From Acidimicrobiia bacterium (lineage in GTDB: Bacteria; Actinomycetota; Acidimicrobiia; IMCC26256; JAENVU01): a DNA stretch of 26,955 nt. Both the position numbers and the translations under genes were made by a program. The notes under the pieces are model-generated. The model was not told where the DNA came from and ran no database searches. It saw only the letters and a program-made list of their open reading frames with translations. The stretch spans positions 1 through 26,955 of the forward strand of contig JADGON010000129.1 in assembly GCA_017882945.1 (NCBI GenBank), given 5' to 3'. Shown piece after piece: positions 10,631 to 18,404 of this stretch. How positions within the stretch are numbered: the stretch's first letter is position 1; every line of letters begins with the position of its first letter.

Positions 10631-10668
10631 GCAGCGCTCCTCGAGTTGTTCGCGCTCACGTTGGGTAC

Positions 10669-10674
10669 AGGCTA
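10669..10674 (-). promoter_or_regulatory. Possible -10 element of the purine operon
   Basis: On the minus strand TAGCCT fits the actinobacterial TANNNT pattern. It would place a start site near 10662, leaving a leader of roughly 30 nt that contains the purA ribosome-binding site. There is no TTGNNN hexamer at the correct distance, so the call is weak. Readthrough from clpB, 80 nt upstream, is the alternative. Confidence 0.3.
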
Positions 10675-10677
10675 GTC

Positions 10678-10698
10678 GGCGCACCCGATGTCTGCGCC
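10678..10698. repeat. Inverted repeat between clpB and purA
   Basis: GGCGCA (10678-10683) and TGCGCC (10693-10698) form a perfect 6-bp inverted repeat around a 9-nt loop. It begins 12 nt past the clpB stop and abuts the possible purA -10 element, covering where a -35 box would be. It could be a short clpB terminator (no T-run follows) or an operator of the purine operon. In GC-rich DNA a 6-bp repeat can also arise by chance. Confidence 0.35.
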
Positions 10699-10710
10699 TT
10701 GGTGGTTCGC

Positions 10711-13284
10711 CTACGTGCCGACGGGCGCCGTACGGAGGAACACCAAGCCGTCAGGTGACGCATCCACCGTGATCGTGTCGCCTTCCCGGTATTCGCCCTG
10801 CAGCACCGAGAGCGCGATCGGATCCGCGATCTCGCGCTGGATCACCCGCTTGAGTGGCCGAGCCCCGAAGTCAGGGTCGTAGCCCACGCGCGCGACGTGC
10901 TGGAGCGCGGCTTCGGTCAGCACGAGACCAAGACCTCGGTCTTCGAGCCGCTTGCGCAGCTGACCGACCTGGATCTCGACGATCTGCTCGATGTGGCGCT
11001 CGTCGAGCCGATGGAAGACCACGAGCTCGTCGATGCGGTTCACGAACTCCGGCTTGAAGTGCTGGTGCACCGCGGCCATCACGACCGACTCGTCCGCGCC
11101 ACCACCAAGGTTGCTCGTCATGATCAGGACGCAGTTCGTGAAGTCCACCGTCCGGCCCTGGCCGTCGGTCAGGCGACCGTCGTCCATGAGCTGCAGCAGC
11201 ACGTTGAACACGTCGGGGTGTGCCTTCTCGACCTCGTCGAGCAGGACGACCGCGTAGGGCCGGCGCCGCACCGCTTCGGTGAGCTGCCCACCCTCGTCGT
11301 AGCCGACGTACCCCGGAGGCGCGCCGACGAGGCGCGAGACCGAGTGCTTCTCCATGTACTCGCTCATGTCGATGCGGACCATGGCGCGCTCGTCGTCGAA
11401 GAGGAAGTCGGCGAGCGTGCGCGCGAGCTCGGTCTTGCCCACACCCGTCGGACCGAGGAAGAGGAACGACCCGATAGGTCGGTTCGGATCCGAGAGACCC
11501 GCGCGCGACCTGCGGATCGCGTTCGCCACCGCGGTGACCGCCTCGTCCTGGCCGATGACCCGGCTGTGCAGCACGTCCTCCATGCGGACGAGCTTCTGCA
11601 TCTCGCCCTCCATGAGCCGGCTGACCGGGACGCCGGTCCACTTCGCCACGATCTCGGCGACGTCCTCCTCGTCGACCTCTTCCTTCAACATCTGCTCGTC
11701 GTGCTGGAGCTCGTCGAGCCGGGCCGTCTTCGCCTCGATCTCGGTCTCGAGCTCGCGCATCGTCCCGTACCGAAGCTCGGCCGCGCGCTGCAGGTCACCG
11801 TCTCGCTCGGCCTTCTCGGCGTCCATGCGGGCCTGCTCGAGGCGCTCCTTGACCTCGCGGATCTCGGCGATCGCGTCGCGCTCGGCCTGCCAGTGGGCGA
11901 CCATCCCGTCGCGCTGCTCCTCGAGCTCGGCGAGCTCGGCCTCGAGCGCGGCCAACCGGTGCTTGGACGCGTCGTCGGTCTCCTTGGCCAGCGCCGCCTT
12001 CTCGATCTCCAGCTGGCGGATCCGGCGCTCCACCACGTCGATCTCGAACGGCATCGAGTCGATCTCGATCCGCAGCCTCGACGCGGCCTCGTCCACCAGG
12101 TCGATCGCCTTGTCCGGGAGCTGGCGGCCGGGGATGTAGCGGTCCGAGAGCACCGCGGCGGCGACGAGCGCCGCGTCCTGGATGCGCACACCGTGGTGCA
12201 CCTCGTAGCGCTCCTTCAGGCCACGAAGGATGGCGATCGTGTCCTCGACCGACGGCTCCCCGACGAACACCTGCTGGAAGCGCCGCTCGAGCGCGGGATC
12301 CTTCTCGATGTGCTTGCGGTACTCATCGAGCGTCGTGGCACCGATCATGCGCAGCTCACCGCGGGCGAGCATCGGCTTGATCATGTTGCCCGCGTCGACC
12401 GCGCCCTCGGCACCGCCCGCGCCCACGATCGTGTGCAGCTCGTCGAGGAACGTGATGATCTCGCCGTCGGAGTCGGCAATCTCCTTGAGCACCGCCTTGA
12501 AGCGCTCTTCGAACTCGCCCCGGTACTTCGCGCCGGCGACGAGCGCGCCGATATCCAGCGAGATCAGCCGCTTGTCACGCAGGCCGTCGGGAACGTCACC
12601 TTCGACGATGCGGCGCGCCAGCCCCTCGGCGATCGCGGTCTTGCCCACCCCGGGCTCACCGATGAGGACGGGGTTGTTCTTGGTGCGGCGGCTCAGCACC
12701 TGGATGACCCGCCGGATCTCCTCGTCGCGGCCGATGACCGGGTCGAGCTTGCCGCGGCGCGCGTCCTCGGTGAGGTCGCGGCCGAACCGCTCGAGCGCCT
12801 GGTACTGCTCTTCGGGGTTCTCGCTCGTGACGCGGTGGGAGCCACGCACCTTCTTCAAGGCGTCCAGCACCGTGTCGGTCGTGACCCCCAGGCCACGCAG
12901 GAGGTCGCCGACGCCGCCCGGCACCTTCGTCATCGCGAGCAGCAGGTGCTCGGTGGAGAGGTAGTCGTCGCCGAGATCGCGGCGCTCCTCGTCCGCGGCC
13001 TCGAGGAGCTTGTAGGTGTCCGGCGAGATCTGCGGAGGAGAGGCGGTAGCGCCGTAGACCTGGGGCAGCGCAGCGAGCGCCGCGTCCACCTGGTCCCGCA
13101 CGTTCTTCGGGGACACCCCCACGCCCTCGAGCACCCCGGGCACGACCCCTTCGGGCTGGCCGATCAGCGCGTGGAGCAGGTGCTCCGAGCCGACCTGGGC
13201 GTGGTGCTGGTCGCGCGCCAACGCCTGGGCGGCGCCGATGGCCTCCTGGCTCTTGCGGGTGAACTTGTTGGGGTCGAGCGGCAT
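10711..13284 (-). CDS. clpB: ATP-dependent disaggregase ClpB
   Basis: ClpB is a hexameric AAA+ machine that threads polypeptides out of aggregates and hands them to DnaK, DnaJ and GrpE, all encoded in this window. The 857-residue protein has the N-domain double repeat (about 1-150). NBD1 has Walker A GEPGVGKT (209-216), pore loop KYRGEFE (253-259) and Walker B ending at Glu282. A coiled-coil middle domain spans about 405-535, which separates ClpB from ClpC/ClpA. NBD2 has Walker A GPTGVGKT (611-618), pore loop GYVGYDEG (658-665) and Walker B ending at Glu684. The ATG at 13284 is preceded by GAGG 8 nt away. The frame stays open far upstream, but that extension overlaps the transporter gene and is not coding. 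A HAIR-like site lies 40-60 nt upstream. Confidence 0.97.
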   Translation of the reverse strand: MPLDPNKFTRKSQEAIGAAQALARDQHHAQVGSEHLLHALIGQPEGVVPGVLEGVGVSPKNVRDQVDAALAALPQVYGATASPPQISPDTYKLLEAADEERRDLGDDYLSTEHLLLAMTKVPGGVGDLLRGLGVTTDTVLDALKKVRGSHRVTSENPEEQYQALERFGRDLTEDARRGKLDPVIGRDEEIRRVIQVLSRRTKNNPVLIGEPGVGKTAIAEGLARRIVEGDVPDGLRDKRLISLDIGALVAGAKYRGEFEERFKAVLKEIADSDGEIITFLDELHTIVGAGGAEGAVDAGNMIKPMLARGELRMIGATTLDEYRKHIEKDPALERRFQQVFVGEPSVEDTIAILRGLKERYEVHHGVRIQDAALVAAAVLSDRYIPGRQLPDKAIDLVDEAASRLRIEIDSMPFEIDVVERRIRQLEIEKAALAKETDDASKHRLAALEAELAELEEQRDGMVAHWQAERDAIAEIREVKERLEQARMDAEKAERDGDLQRAAELRYGTMRELETEIEAKTARLDELQHDEQMLKEEVDEEDVAEIVAKWTGVPVSRLMEGEMQKLVRMEDVLHSRVIGQDEAVTAVANAIRRSRAGLSDPNRPIGSFLFLGPTGVGKTELARTLADFLFDDERAMVRIDMSEYMEKHSVSRLVGAPPGYVGYDEGGQLTEAVRRRPYAVVLLDEVEKAHPDVFNVLLQLMDDGRLTDGQGRTVDFTNCVLIMTSNLGGGADESVVMAAVHQHFKPEFVNRIDELVVFHRLDERHIEQIVEIQVGQLRKRLEDRGLGLVLTEAALQHVARVGYDPDFGARPLKRVIQREIADPIALSVLQGEYREGDTITVDASPDGLVFLRTAPVGT

Positions 13285-13323
13285 GCGTTGGACCTCGTTC
13301 GTCAATGCGGGTGAACCGTCGAA

Positions 13324-13344
13324 CTTGATAACGAGATTGTCAAC
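13324..13344. promoter_or_regulatory. Degenerate HAIR (HspR-binding) element upstream of clpB
   Basis: CTTGATA, 7 nt, then TGTCAAC. The HAIR consensus is CTTGAGT-N7-ACTCAAG; this copy matches 9 of 14 positions with exact spacing and keeps the core CTTGA/TCAA. It lies 40-60 nt before the clpB ATG. On the minus strand it contains a perfect TTGACA (13343-13338) that could be the -35 box, so a bound repressor would block the promoter. HspR control of clpB through HAIR is established in Streptomyces and mycobacteria, and hspR is encoded 5 kb away. Confidence 0.5.
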
Positions 13345-13358
13345 CTGACCATTCCCGG

Positions 13359-15587
13359 CTAGGTCGTGGTTTCGAATTCCCGGTCCAGGATCGCGATCGG
13401 CTCGTTCTCCCAGATGCCGTACCGCAGGTGCCAGCGCCGCAGCCACGTCGGCGACCACCAATTGAGGCGACCGGCCAGGCGCATGAACGCCGGGACCAGC
13501 GTGGCCCGGATCAGGAAGGCGTCCACCAGGACCGCCAGGGAGAGCCCCACGCCGAAGAGCTGGACGATCGAGACCTCCGAGGTCGCGATCCCCACGAACA
13601 CGATCGTGAGGAGCAGGGCTGCAGCCGTGACGATCCGCCCCGTCTTCTGGAGCCCGACCCGGACCGCGTGCTCGTTGTCGCGGTCGAGGTCGTACTCCTC
13701 CTTGATCCGCGACAGCAGGAAGACCTCGTAGTCCATGGAGAGCCCGAACGCGATGCAGAACATCAGGATCGGCGTGAAGACGTCGATGCTCCCCGTCGGC
13801 GTGAAGCCGAGCACGTCCGAGAAGTGACCCTCCTGGAAGATCCACACCATCGCCCCGAACGTGGCGGTGAGACTGAGGACGTTGAGCAGCAACGCCTTCA
13901 CCGGGACGAGCAGGCTGCCCGTCATCAGGAACAGCAGCACGAACGTGGCGATCGCGATGAGCCCGAGCGTCCACGGCAACACGCTCGTGACCGACTCCTT
14001 GGTGTCGACCAGGGTGGCGGACTCGCCGGCCACGGTGAACGCGAACGGCGCCGCGGTTGCCCGGATGTCCTTGACGAGGCGCTCGCCCGCGGCGGAGTGC
14101 GGCTCGATGTTGGGCACGACGGAGAGCCAGGTTCCCGTCGTGCCCCGATCGGGCTTGAACCGGGCGCTGAGATCGTTCGGCGGCGCCACGATGACCGCGC
14201 CCTTCGCCTTCAGGTAGTAGCCGTTGCCCGCGTCGACCCGCGCGACGCCCGGGAGGACCACGAGCTTCTTGGCGAACGCCTGGATCGCGTCGTTGTCGGT
14301 CGTGAGGCTCGCGTTGGGTGCGAGCACCTGGAGCGCATCCGCCTCGCGGCTCGCGAAGTTCTTCCGGATCTGGTCGGTCGCAGCACGACTCGTGATGTGG
14401 TCGGGGACGACGCGGTCGTCGATGAGGCCGGGGTTGAAGTTGAGGAACGGGATCGCGAGCACGACGAGCACCGCGCTCACGCCGAGCGCGTAGGGAATGG
14501 GGTGCTTCATGACCCGCGCGGCCTGCCGCCCCCAGACACCGTCCGCCGACGGGGGCTTCTGCTTGAAGACCCGCAGCGCCTCGACCCGCGGTCCGAGCAC
14601 GGCGAGGATCGCCGGCAGGACGATCACCGACGCGACCGCGGCAAGGAACACGACCGCGACACCGGCATACGCGAACGAACGCAGGTATGTCACCGGGAAG
14701 AGCAGCAGCGAGGCCAGCGAGATCATGACCGTGCCGGCGCTGAACACGACCGTGCGCCCCGCGGTCTGCATCGTGCGCCCGACCGCGACGTTCGTCGACG
14801 CTCCGTTCGCGAGCTCCTCCCGGTAGCGGGACACGACGAACAGGCTGTAGTCGATCGCCAGACCGAGACCGAGTGCGGTGGTGAGGTTCAGGGCGAAGAC
14901 CGAGACCTCGGTGAGCGACACCAGGATCGTCAGGATCATGAGGGTGGCGACGACGGCGAGGAGCCCGACGCTCAGGGGCAGCAGGGCCGCGATGAGCCCG
15001 CCGAACACGAGCACGAGCGCGATGAACGTGACGGGCGCGGTGAGCATCTCGGAGCGTTGGAGGTCGTGCTCGGCCTGCTTGCTCACCTGGCGGGCGATCT
15101 CGGCCCGTCCGGTGACCTCCGTCCTCACGACCTCCGTGGTCCGCGTGTACTTCTCCGACAGCTTCTCGGCGACTTTGACCTTGGCGTCGAGATTGCCCCT
15201 GACCGAGGCGAAGACGAGCGCCTGCCTGCTGTCGTCGCTCTTCAGCGGGCCGAGGTTCCCCACCCAGTACGACGACGCCTGCACGATGCCGGGCTCGCCA
15301 CCCAGCTGCTTCGTGAGCTCCAGGCCCGCGGCCCGGACGTCCGGGTCGTCGACCTTGCCGTGGCGGGCCGTCACGAGGACGACGAAGTCCGACTGGCCCG
15401 CCTTGCTGAACCGCTGCTGGAGCGCGACCGCGGTGCGGGCAGACTCCGAGCCGGGATCCTCCATCCCCCCGACGGTGAGCTGCTTCGCGACGCCGCCGCC
15501 GATGATCGCCGCGAGGGGCAGGAACAGCGCGGCCAGGACGATGACCACCCAACGTCGATGCACCACGAACAACGCGAGCCGACGCAC
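13359..15587 (-). CDS. MMPL/RND family membrane transporter
   Basis: This is an inner-membrane exporter of the MmpL class, driven by proton motive force; such proteins move lipids, glycolipids or drugs. The 742-residue sequence shows the two-repeat plan. TM1 lies near residues 11-33, a periplasmic loop follows, then a five-helix block, a second TM (about 365-385), a second periplasmic domain and a final helix block. The proton-relay Asp-Tyr pairs are present in both halves: AIDYSLF (Asp246-Tyr247) and SMDYEVF (Asp619-Tyr620). The start is the GTG at 15587, preceded by AGGAGG 5 nt away. It is divergent from the CNB/phospholipase pair with 128 nt between, and 74 nt upstream of clpB on the same strand. 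No lipid-synthesis genes sit nearby, so the cargo is unknown. Confidence 0.9.
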   Translation of the reverse strand: MRRLALFVVHRRWVVIVLAALFLPLAAIIGGGVAKQLTVGGMEDPGSESARTAVALQQRFSKAGQSDFVVLVTARHGKVDDPDVRAAGLELTKQLGGEPGIVQASSYWVGNLGPLKSDDSRQALVFASVRGNLDAKVKVAEKLSEKYTRTTEVVRTEVTGRAEIARQVSKQAEHDLQRSEMLTAPVTFIALVLVFGGLIAALLPLSVGLLAVVATLMILTILVSLTEVSVFALNLTTALGLGLAIDYSLFVVSRYREELANGASTNVAVGRTMQTAGRTVVFSAGTVMISLASLLLFPVTYLRSFAYAGVAVVFLAAVASVIVLPAILAVLGPRVEALRVFKQKPPSADGVWGRQAARVMKHPIPYALGVSAVLVVLAIPFLNFNPGLIDDRVVPDHITSRAATDQIRKNFASREADALQVLAPNASLTTDNDAIQAFAKKLVVLPGVARVDAGNGYYLKAKGAVIVAPPNDLSARFKPDRGTTGTWLSVVPNIEPHSAAGERLVKDIRATAAPFAFTVAGESATLVDTKESVTSVLPWTLGLIAIATFVLLFLMTGSLLVPVKALLLNVLSLTATFGAMVWIFQEGHFSDVLGFTPTGSIDVFTPILMFCIAFGLSMDYEVFLLSRIKEEYDLDRDNEHAVRVGLQKTGRIVTAAALLLTIVFVGIATSEVSIVQLFGVGLSLAVLVDAFLIRATLVPAFMRLAGRLNWWSPTWLRRWHLRYGIWENEPIAILDREFETTT

Positions 15588-15715
15588 CTGCACCTCCTGG
15601 AACGCGCCGCACCTCGGTCGGGTGCCCCCGGGTCGCGTCGCCGGTACGCTACGGCCGCGGCGGGCAGGGCGCACGCTCGGACCCTCACGGTCGGCGCGGG
15701 GACGAGAGGCGGAGG

Positions 15716-16159
15716 ATGGCAGGCTCCAAGCGGGAACTGACCGAGCTGCTCACGGAGGTCGGGCTCTTCTCGCGCTGCACCAAGCGGGAGCGCCAGACGA
15801 TCGCGCGCCACGCGCAAACGGCCGAGCTGCCGGCGGGCACCGATCTCGTGCGCGAAGGCGAGCCCGGTGACGCACTGTTCGTCATCCTCGAGGGCGAAGC
15901 GGTGGTGACCCGCGACGGCGACGAGGTCGCGCGCGTCGGACCCGGCTCCCACTTCGGCGAGCTTGCGATCCTCGACGGCGCGCCGCGCAGCGCGACGGTG
16001 GTCGCCGCGACCGACGTGAAGGTCGCCGTGCTCGGGATCCGGATGTTCCGTACCCTCCTGCGCGAGTTCCCCGAGCTCGCCGAACAGCTCCTCGTCGGTC
16101 TGGCCGGAGAGCTGCGGGCGGCCCAGGCCGCAGTGCAGCAAGCCACCCATACGCAATGA
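15716..16159 (+). CDS. Stand-alone cyclic-nucleotide-binding domain protein
   Basis: The 147-residue protein is essentially one CNB (CRP-like sensor) domain and no DNA-binding or catalytic domain. VGLFSRCTKRE opens the domain, followed by LVREGEPGDALFVILEGE. The phosphate-binding cassette HFGELAILDGAPRSATV (79-95) keeps the cAMP-contacting Glu82 and Arg91, then a C-terminal helix. It probably binds cAMP or cGMP in the cytosol and acts through a partner protein. AGAGG lies 6 nt before the ATG. Its stop overlaps the next start (ATGA), so it is co-translated with a phospholipase that carries its own CNB domain, a likely partner. It resembles the protein at 22146-22571 along its whole length. Binding function is inferred; ligand and partner are unknown. 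Confidence 0.88.
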   Translation: MAGSKRELTELLTEVGLFSRCTKRERQTIARHAQTAELPAGTDLVREGEPGDALFVILEGEAVVTRDGDEVARVGPGSHFGELAILDGAPRSATVVAATDVKVAVLGIRMFRTLLREFPELAEQLLVGLAGELRAAQAAVQQATHTQ

Positions 16160-17964
16160 CGGTGATCTCGATCGACGAGCTGGATCGGCTCGTCCAGGAG
16201 AACCGCGTGCTCGGCACCATGGACGCCGACGCGCGCCGGCAGCTACGCGCGGCATTGGAACCGGTCTCGGTGCCGGGCGGCACCGTGCTCATCCGCGAAG
16301 GAGACCCCGCCGATTGCCTGTTCCTCGTGGCCGCAGGGCGCCTGCGCGTCGTGACGACCGACGCCGACGGCGAGGAGATCCCGCTCGCCGAGATCGGCCG
16401 CGGCGACCTGGTGGGTGAGATGGCGCTGATCACCAACCGCCCCCGGACGGCCACGGTCCAGGTGCTGCGGGACACCCACCTGCTGCGGCTCTCGACGGAG
16501 GCGTTCACCCAGCTGGTCTCCGACCACCCCGAGTCCGCCCGCCGCATCAGCACCGAGATGGTGGACCGTCTGCTCCACGCGCGGCTGGTCGGCCGTCGGA
16601 GCACACCCGTGGTGAGCATCGCGTTGCTGCCGCTCGGCCCCGAGGCATCGGTCCACCAGTTCGGCGAGCACTTCGAGCGCGCGCTGGCCCGGCTCGCGGG
16701 ATCGGCGCGCGAGATCGACTCGACCGCCGCGGCCGCGGCGGTCGGCGACGAGCTCGAAGGGCACCGGCTCGCCGCGTGGTGCAGCGATCTCGAGACCGAG
16801 AACCGGGTGGTCGTGTACCACGCCGATGCCGAACCCACGACGTGGACCCGCGCGTGCATCCGTCAGGCCGACCTGCTGCTGCTCGTCGCGGACGCAACGA
16901 CCTCACCCGAGCTCCGACGCGTCGAACAGGTCGCGTTGGCGAGTCGCGAGATCGCGCACAACCGCACCGAGCTGGTGCTCGTCCACCCGGCCTGGACCGA
17001 GGATCCCCGCGGCACCCGCCGCTGGCTCGCGCCCCGATCGCTCCACCGGAGCCACCACGTGCGGACCCACCGTCAAACCGACGCGGACCGGGTCGCTCGA
17101 CTCGTGCTCAACCGGGGTATCGGGGTCGTCTACAGCGGCGGCGGAGCCCGCGGAATCGCCGAGCTCGGCGTGCTGCGTGCACTCCGCGAAGCGAACGTGC
17201 CCATCGATGCCGCGGGTGGTACGAGCATCGGCTCGATCATCGCCGGCGCCACCACGACCCAGATGGACATCGCAGCGACGACGGCCATGTTGAAGGAGGC
17301 GCTCATCGACGGGAAGTCGCCCGTCGACATCACCTTCCCGATCGTCTCGATCGCGGCCGGCGCGCGCGTGTCGAAGAGCATGCAGGACGCATCGCGCGGC
17401 CTCGACTTCGAAGACGCCTGGCTCAACGGGTTCTGCGTGTCCACGAACCTCACGCGCGGCGAGGTCGAGGTGCACCGGGCCGGGCCGGGATGGGTGGGGC
17501 TGCGCGCGAGCTTCTCGATCCCCGGTGTGTTCCCACCGATGCGCACGGCCGACGGCGACCTGCTCGTCGACGGCGGCGTGCTCGACAACATGCCGGTCGG
17601 CATCATGCGCAGCCTGTTCAGCGGCATCAACGTGATCGCGGTCGACGTCGGCAGCAAACGCGACATCCGCGCCGGCGCGCTGCCGGACTCCGGCGTCGTG
17701 TCCGGCTGGAAGTGGCTGTTGCAGCGCGCCGACCCGCGCGTGCAGGCACCCGAGATGGCCGGCATCATCCGCATCATCATGCGCATCACCGAGCTGGGTG
17801 GCTCCGGGGCGGCGGACCTCGGCGACCTCTACATCCGGCCCCCGGTCGACGGGGTCGCGATGCTCGACTTCGGCGCCTTCGACCGGCTCATGGAGATCGG
17901 CTACGCGACCGCGAGCGTCGCGATCGAGGAATGGCTCAGCTCGGACCGCGCCCCCAAGTTCTGA
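16156..17964 (+). CDS. CNB-patatin phospholipase, neuropathy target esterase (NTE) family
   Basis: This 602-residue protein would hydrolyse phospholipids or lysophospholipids under cyclic-nucleotide control. Residues about 18-140 form a CNB domain with cassette GEMALITNRPRTATV (Glu88, Arg97). Residues about 150-315 match the NTE linker, including the NRVVVYHADAEPTTWTRAC and IRQADLLLLVADA segments and a conserved run of histidines (SLHRSHHVR). The patatin domain (about 320-595) has the oxyanion loop GGGARG (328-333), nucleophile Ser357 in GTSIG, and the dyad Asp472 in DGG. M. tuberculosis Rv2565 has the same architecture. No signal peptide or clear membrane helix is seen. The ATG overlaps the preceding CNB gene. 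The domain call is firm; the substrate is not known. Confidence 0.92.
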   Translation: MTVISIDELDRLVQENRVLGTMDADARRQLRAALEPVSVPGGTVLIREGDPADCLFLVAAGRLRVVTTDADGEEIPLAEIGRGDLVGEMALITNRPRTATVQVLRDTHLLRLSTEAFTQLVSDHPESARRISTEMVDRLLHARLVGRRSTPVVSIALLPLGPEASVHQFGEHFERALARLAGSAREIDSTAAAAAVGDELEGHRLAAWCSDLETENRVVVYHADAEPTTWTRACIRQADLLLLVADATTSPELRRVEQVALASREIAHNRTELVLVHPAWTEDPRGTRRWLAPRSLHRSHHVRTHRQTDADRVARLVLNRGIGVVYSGGGARGIAELGVLRALREANVPIDAAGGTSIGSIIAGATTTQMDIAATTAMLKEALIDGKSPVDITFPIVSIAAGARVSKSMQDASRGLDFEDAWLNGFCVSTNLTRGEVEVHRAGPGWVGLRASFSIPGVFPPMRTADGDLLVDGGVLDNMPVGIMRSLFSGINVIAVDVGSKRDIRAGALPDSGVVSGWKWLLQRADPRVQAPEMAGIIRIIMRITELGGSGAADLGDLYIRPPVDGVAMLDFGAFDRLMEIGYATASVAIEEWLSSDRAPKF

Positions 17965-17980
17965 GACTGCACCCCAGGGT

Positions 17981-18014
17981 CGGCGGAGGGCACCGTCCGG
18001 ACCGTCCTTCGCCG
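17981..18014. terminator. Possible bidirectional terminator hairpin
   Basis: This lies in the 67-nt gap between two converging genes. CGGCGGAGG (17981-17989) pairs with CCTTCGCCG (18006-18014), 9 bp with one G-U wobble, and the loop itself contains the palindrome GTCCGGAC. Its position and strength suit a terminator shared by the phospholipase gene and hspR. No T-tract follows on either side, as is common in actinobacteria, so function is inferred. Confidence 0.45.
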
Positions 18015-18031
18015 GGTGCGCGTGTCGGCGT

Positions 18032-18400
18032 CTACCGGCGGCGGAGCGCGACGGGCCGCGGTCGGACCGGGACGAGGTCCCGGCGATAGCTGCGGTGCAC
18101 GCGCTCGACGGCTTCGCGCGCGTCCCGGCGCGCGGCGTCGAGATCGGCGCGGAGACGCTCGACCGTCCTTTCGAGCTCGAGGATCCGCCGCACCCCGGCG
18201 AGGCCGACGCCGTCGTTGGTGAGCTCCTGGAGCCGGCGCAGCAGCGCGATGTCGCGATCCGAGTACCGGCGGCTGCGGCCGACCGTGCGCGCGGGCTCGA
18301 TGAGGCCCTTGCGCTCGTAGATGCGAAGCGTCTGGGGATGGACCCCTGCGAGCTCCGCGGCGACCGAGATGATGTACAGCGCGCGCTCGTCCTGGGCCAC
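18032..18400 (-). CDS. hspR: Heat-shock repressor HspR (MerR family)
   Basis: HspR represses the dnaK operon and clpB by binding HAIR sequences, with DnaK acting as co-repressor in Streptomyces. The 122-residue protein has the MerR winged helix: ISVAAELAGVHPQTLRIYER (11-30) as helix-turn-helix, then KGLIEPARTVGRSRRYSDRD as wing. A leucine-rich helix follows (about 68-100) for dimerisation, and the protein ends in a basic, arginine-rich tail. IISVAAELAGVHPQTLR is characteristic of HspR rather than metal-sensing MerR proteins. The GTG start lies 4 nt after dnaJ and uses a GGAGG inside the dnaJ end. As the last gene of the operon it is autoregulated. HAIR-like sites are found upstream of dnaK and of clpB. 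Confidence 0.93.
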   Translation of the reverse strand: MAQDERALYIISVAAELAGVHPQTLRIYERKGLIEPARTVGRSRRYSDRDIALLRRLQELTNDGVGLAGVRRILELERTVERLRADLDAARRDAREAVERVHRSYRRDLVPVRPRPVALRRR

Positions 18401-18404
18401 GGTC

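Noticed and set aside
10897..13314. Plus-strand 805-codon open frame opposite clpB, and similar long antisense frames at 2382-4370, 13428-15740 and 20304-22052
   Set aside because: They mirror codons of conserved genes in GC-rich DNA, have low-complexity Arg/Ala/Asp/His composition and show no recognisable domain.
10711..15612. One open minus-strand frame of 1633 codons spanning clpB and most of the transporter gene, like a giant ClpB fusion
   Set aside because: Upstream of the clpB ATG the frame is a shifted reading of the MMPL gene, rich in Arg/Gly/Ala/Pro without domains. The clpB ATG has its own ribosome-binding site.
15645..15651. Overlapping TACGCT (plus) and TAGCGT (minus) as divergent -10 boxes between the MMPL gene and the CNB gene
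   Set aside because: The two hexamers are the same near-palindrome and neither has a -35 box at the right spacing; too weak to annotate.
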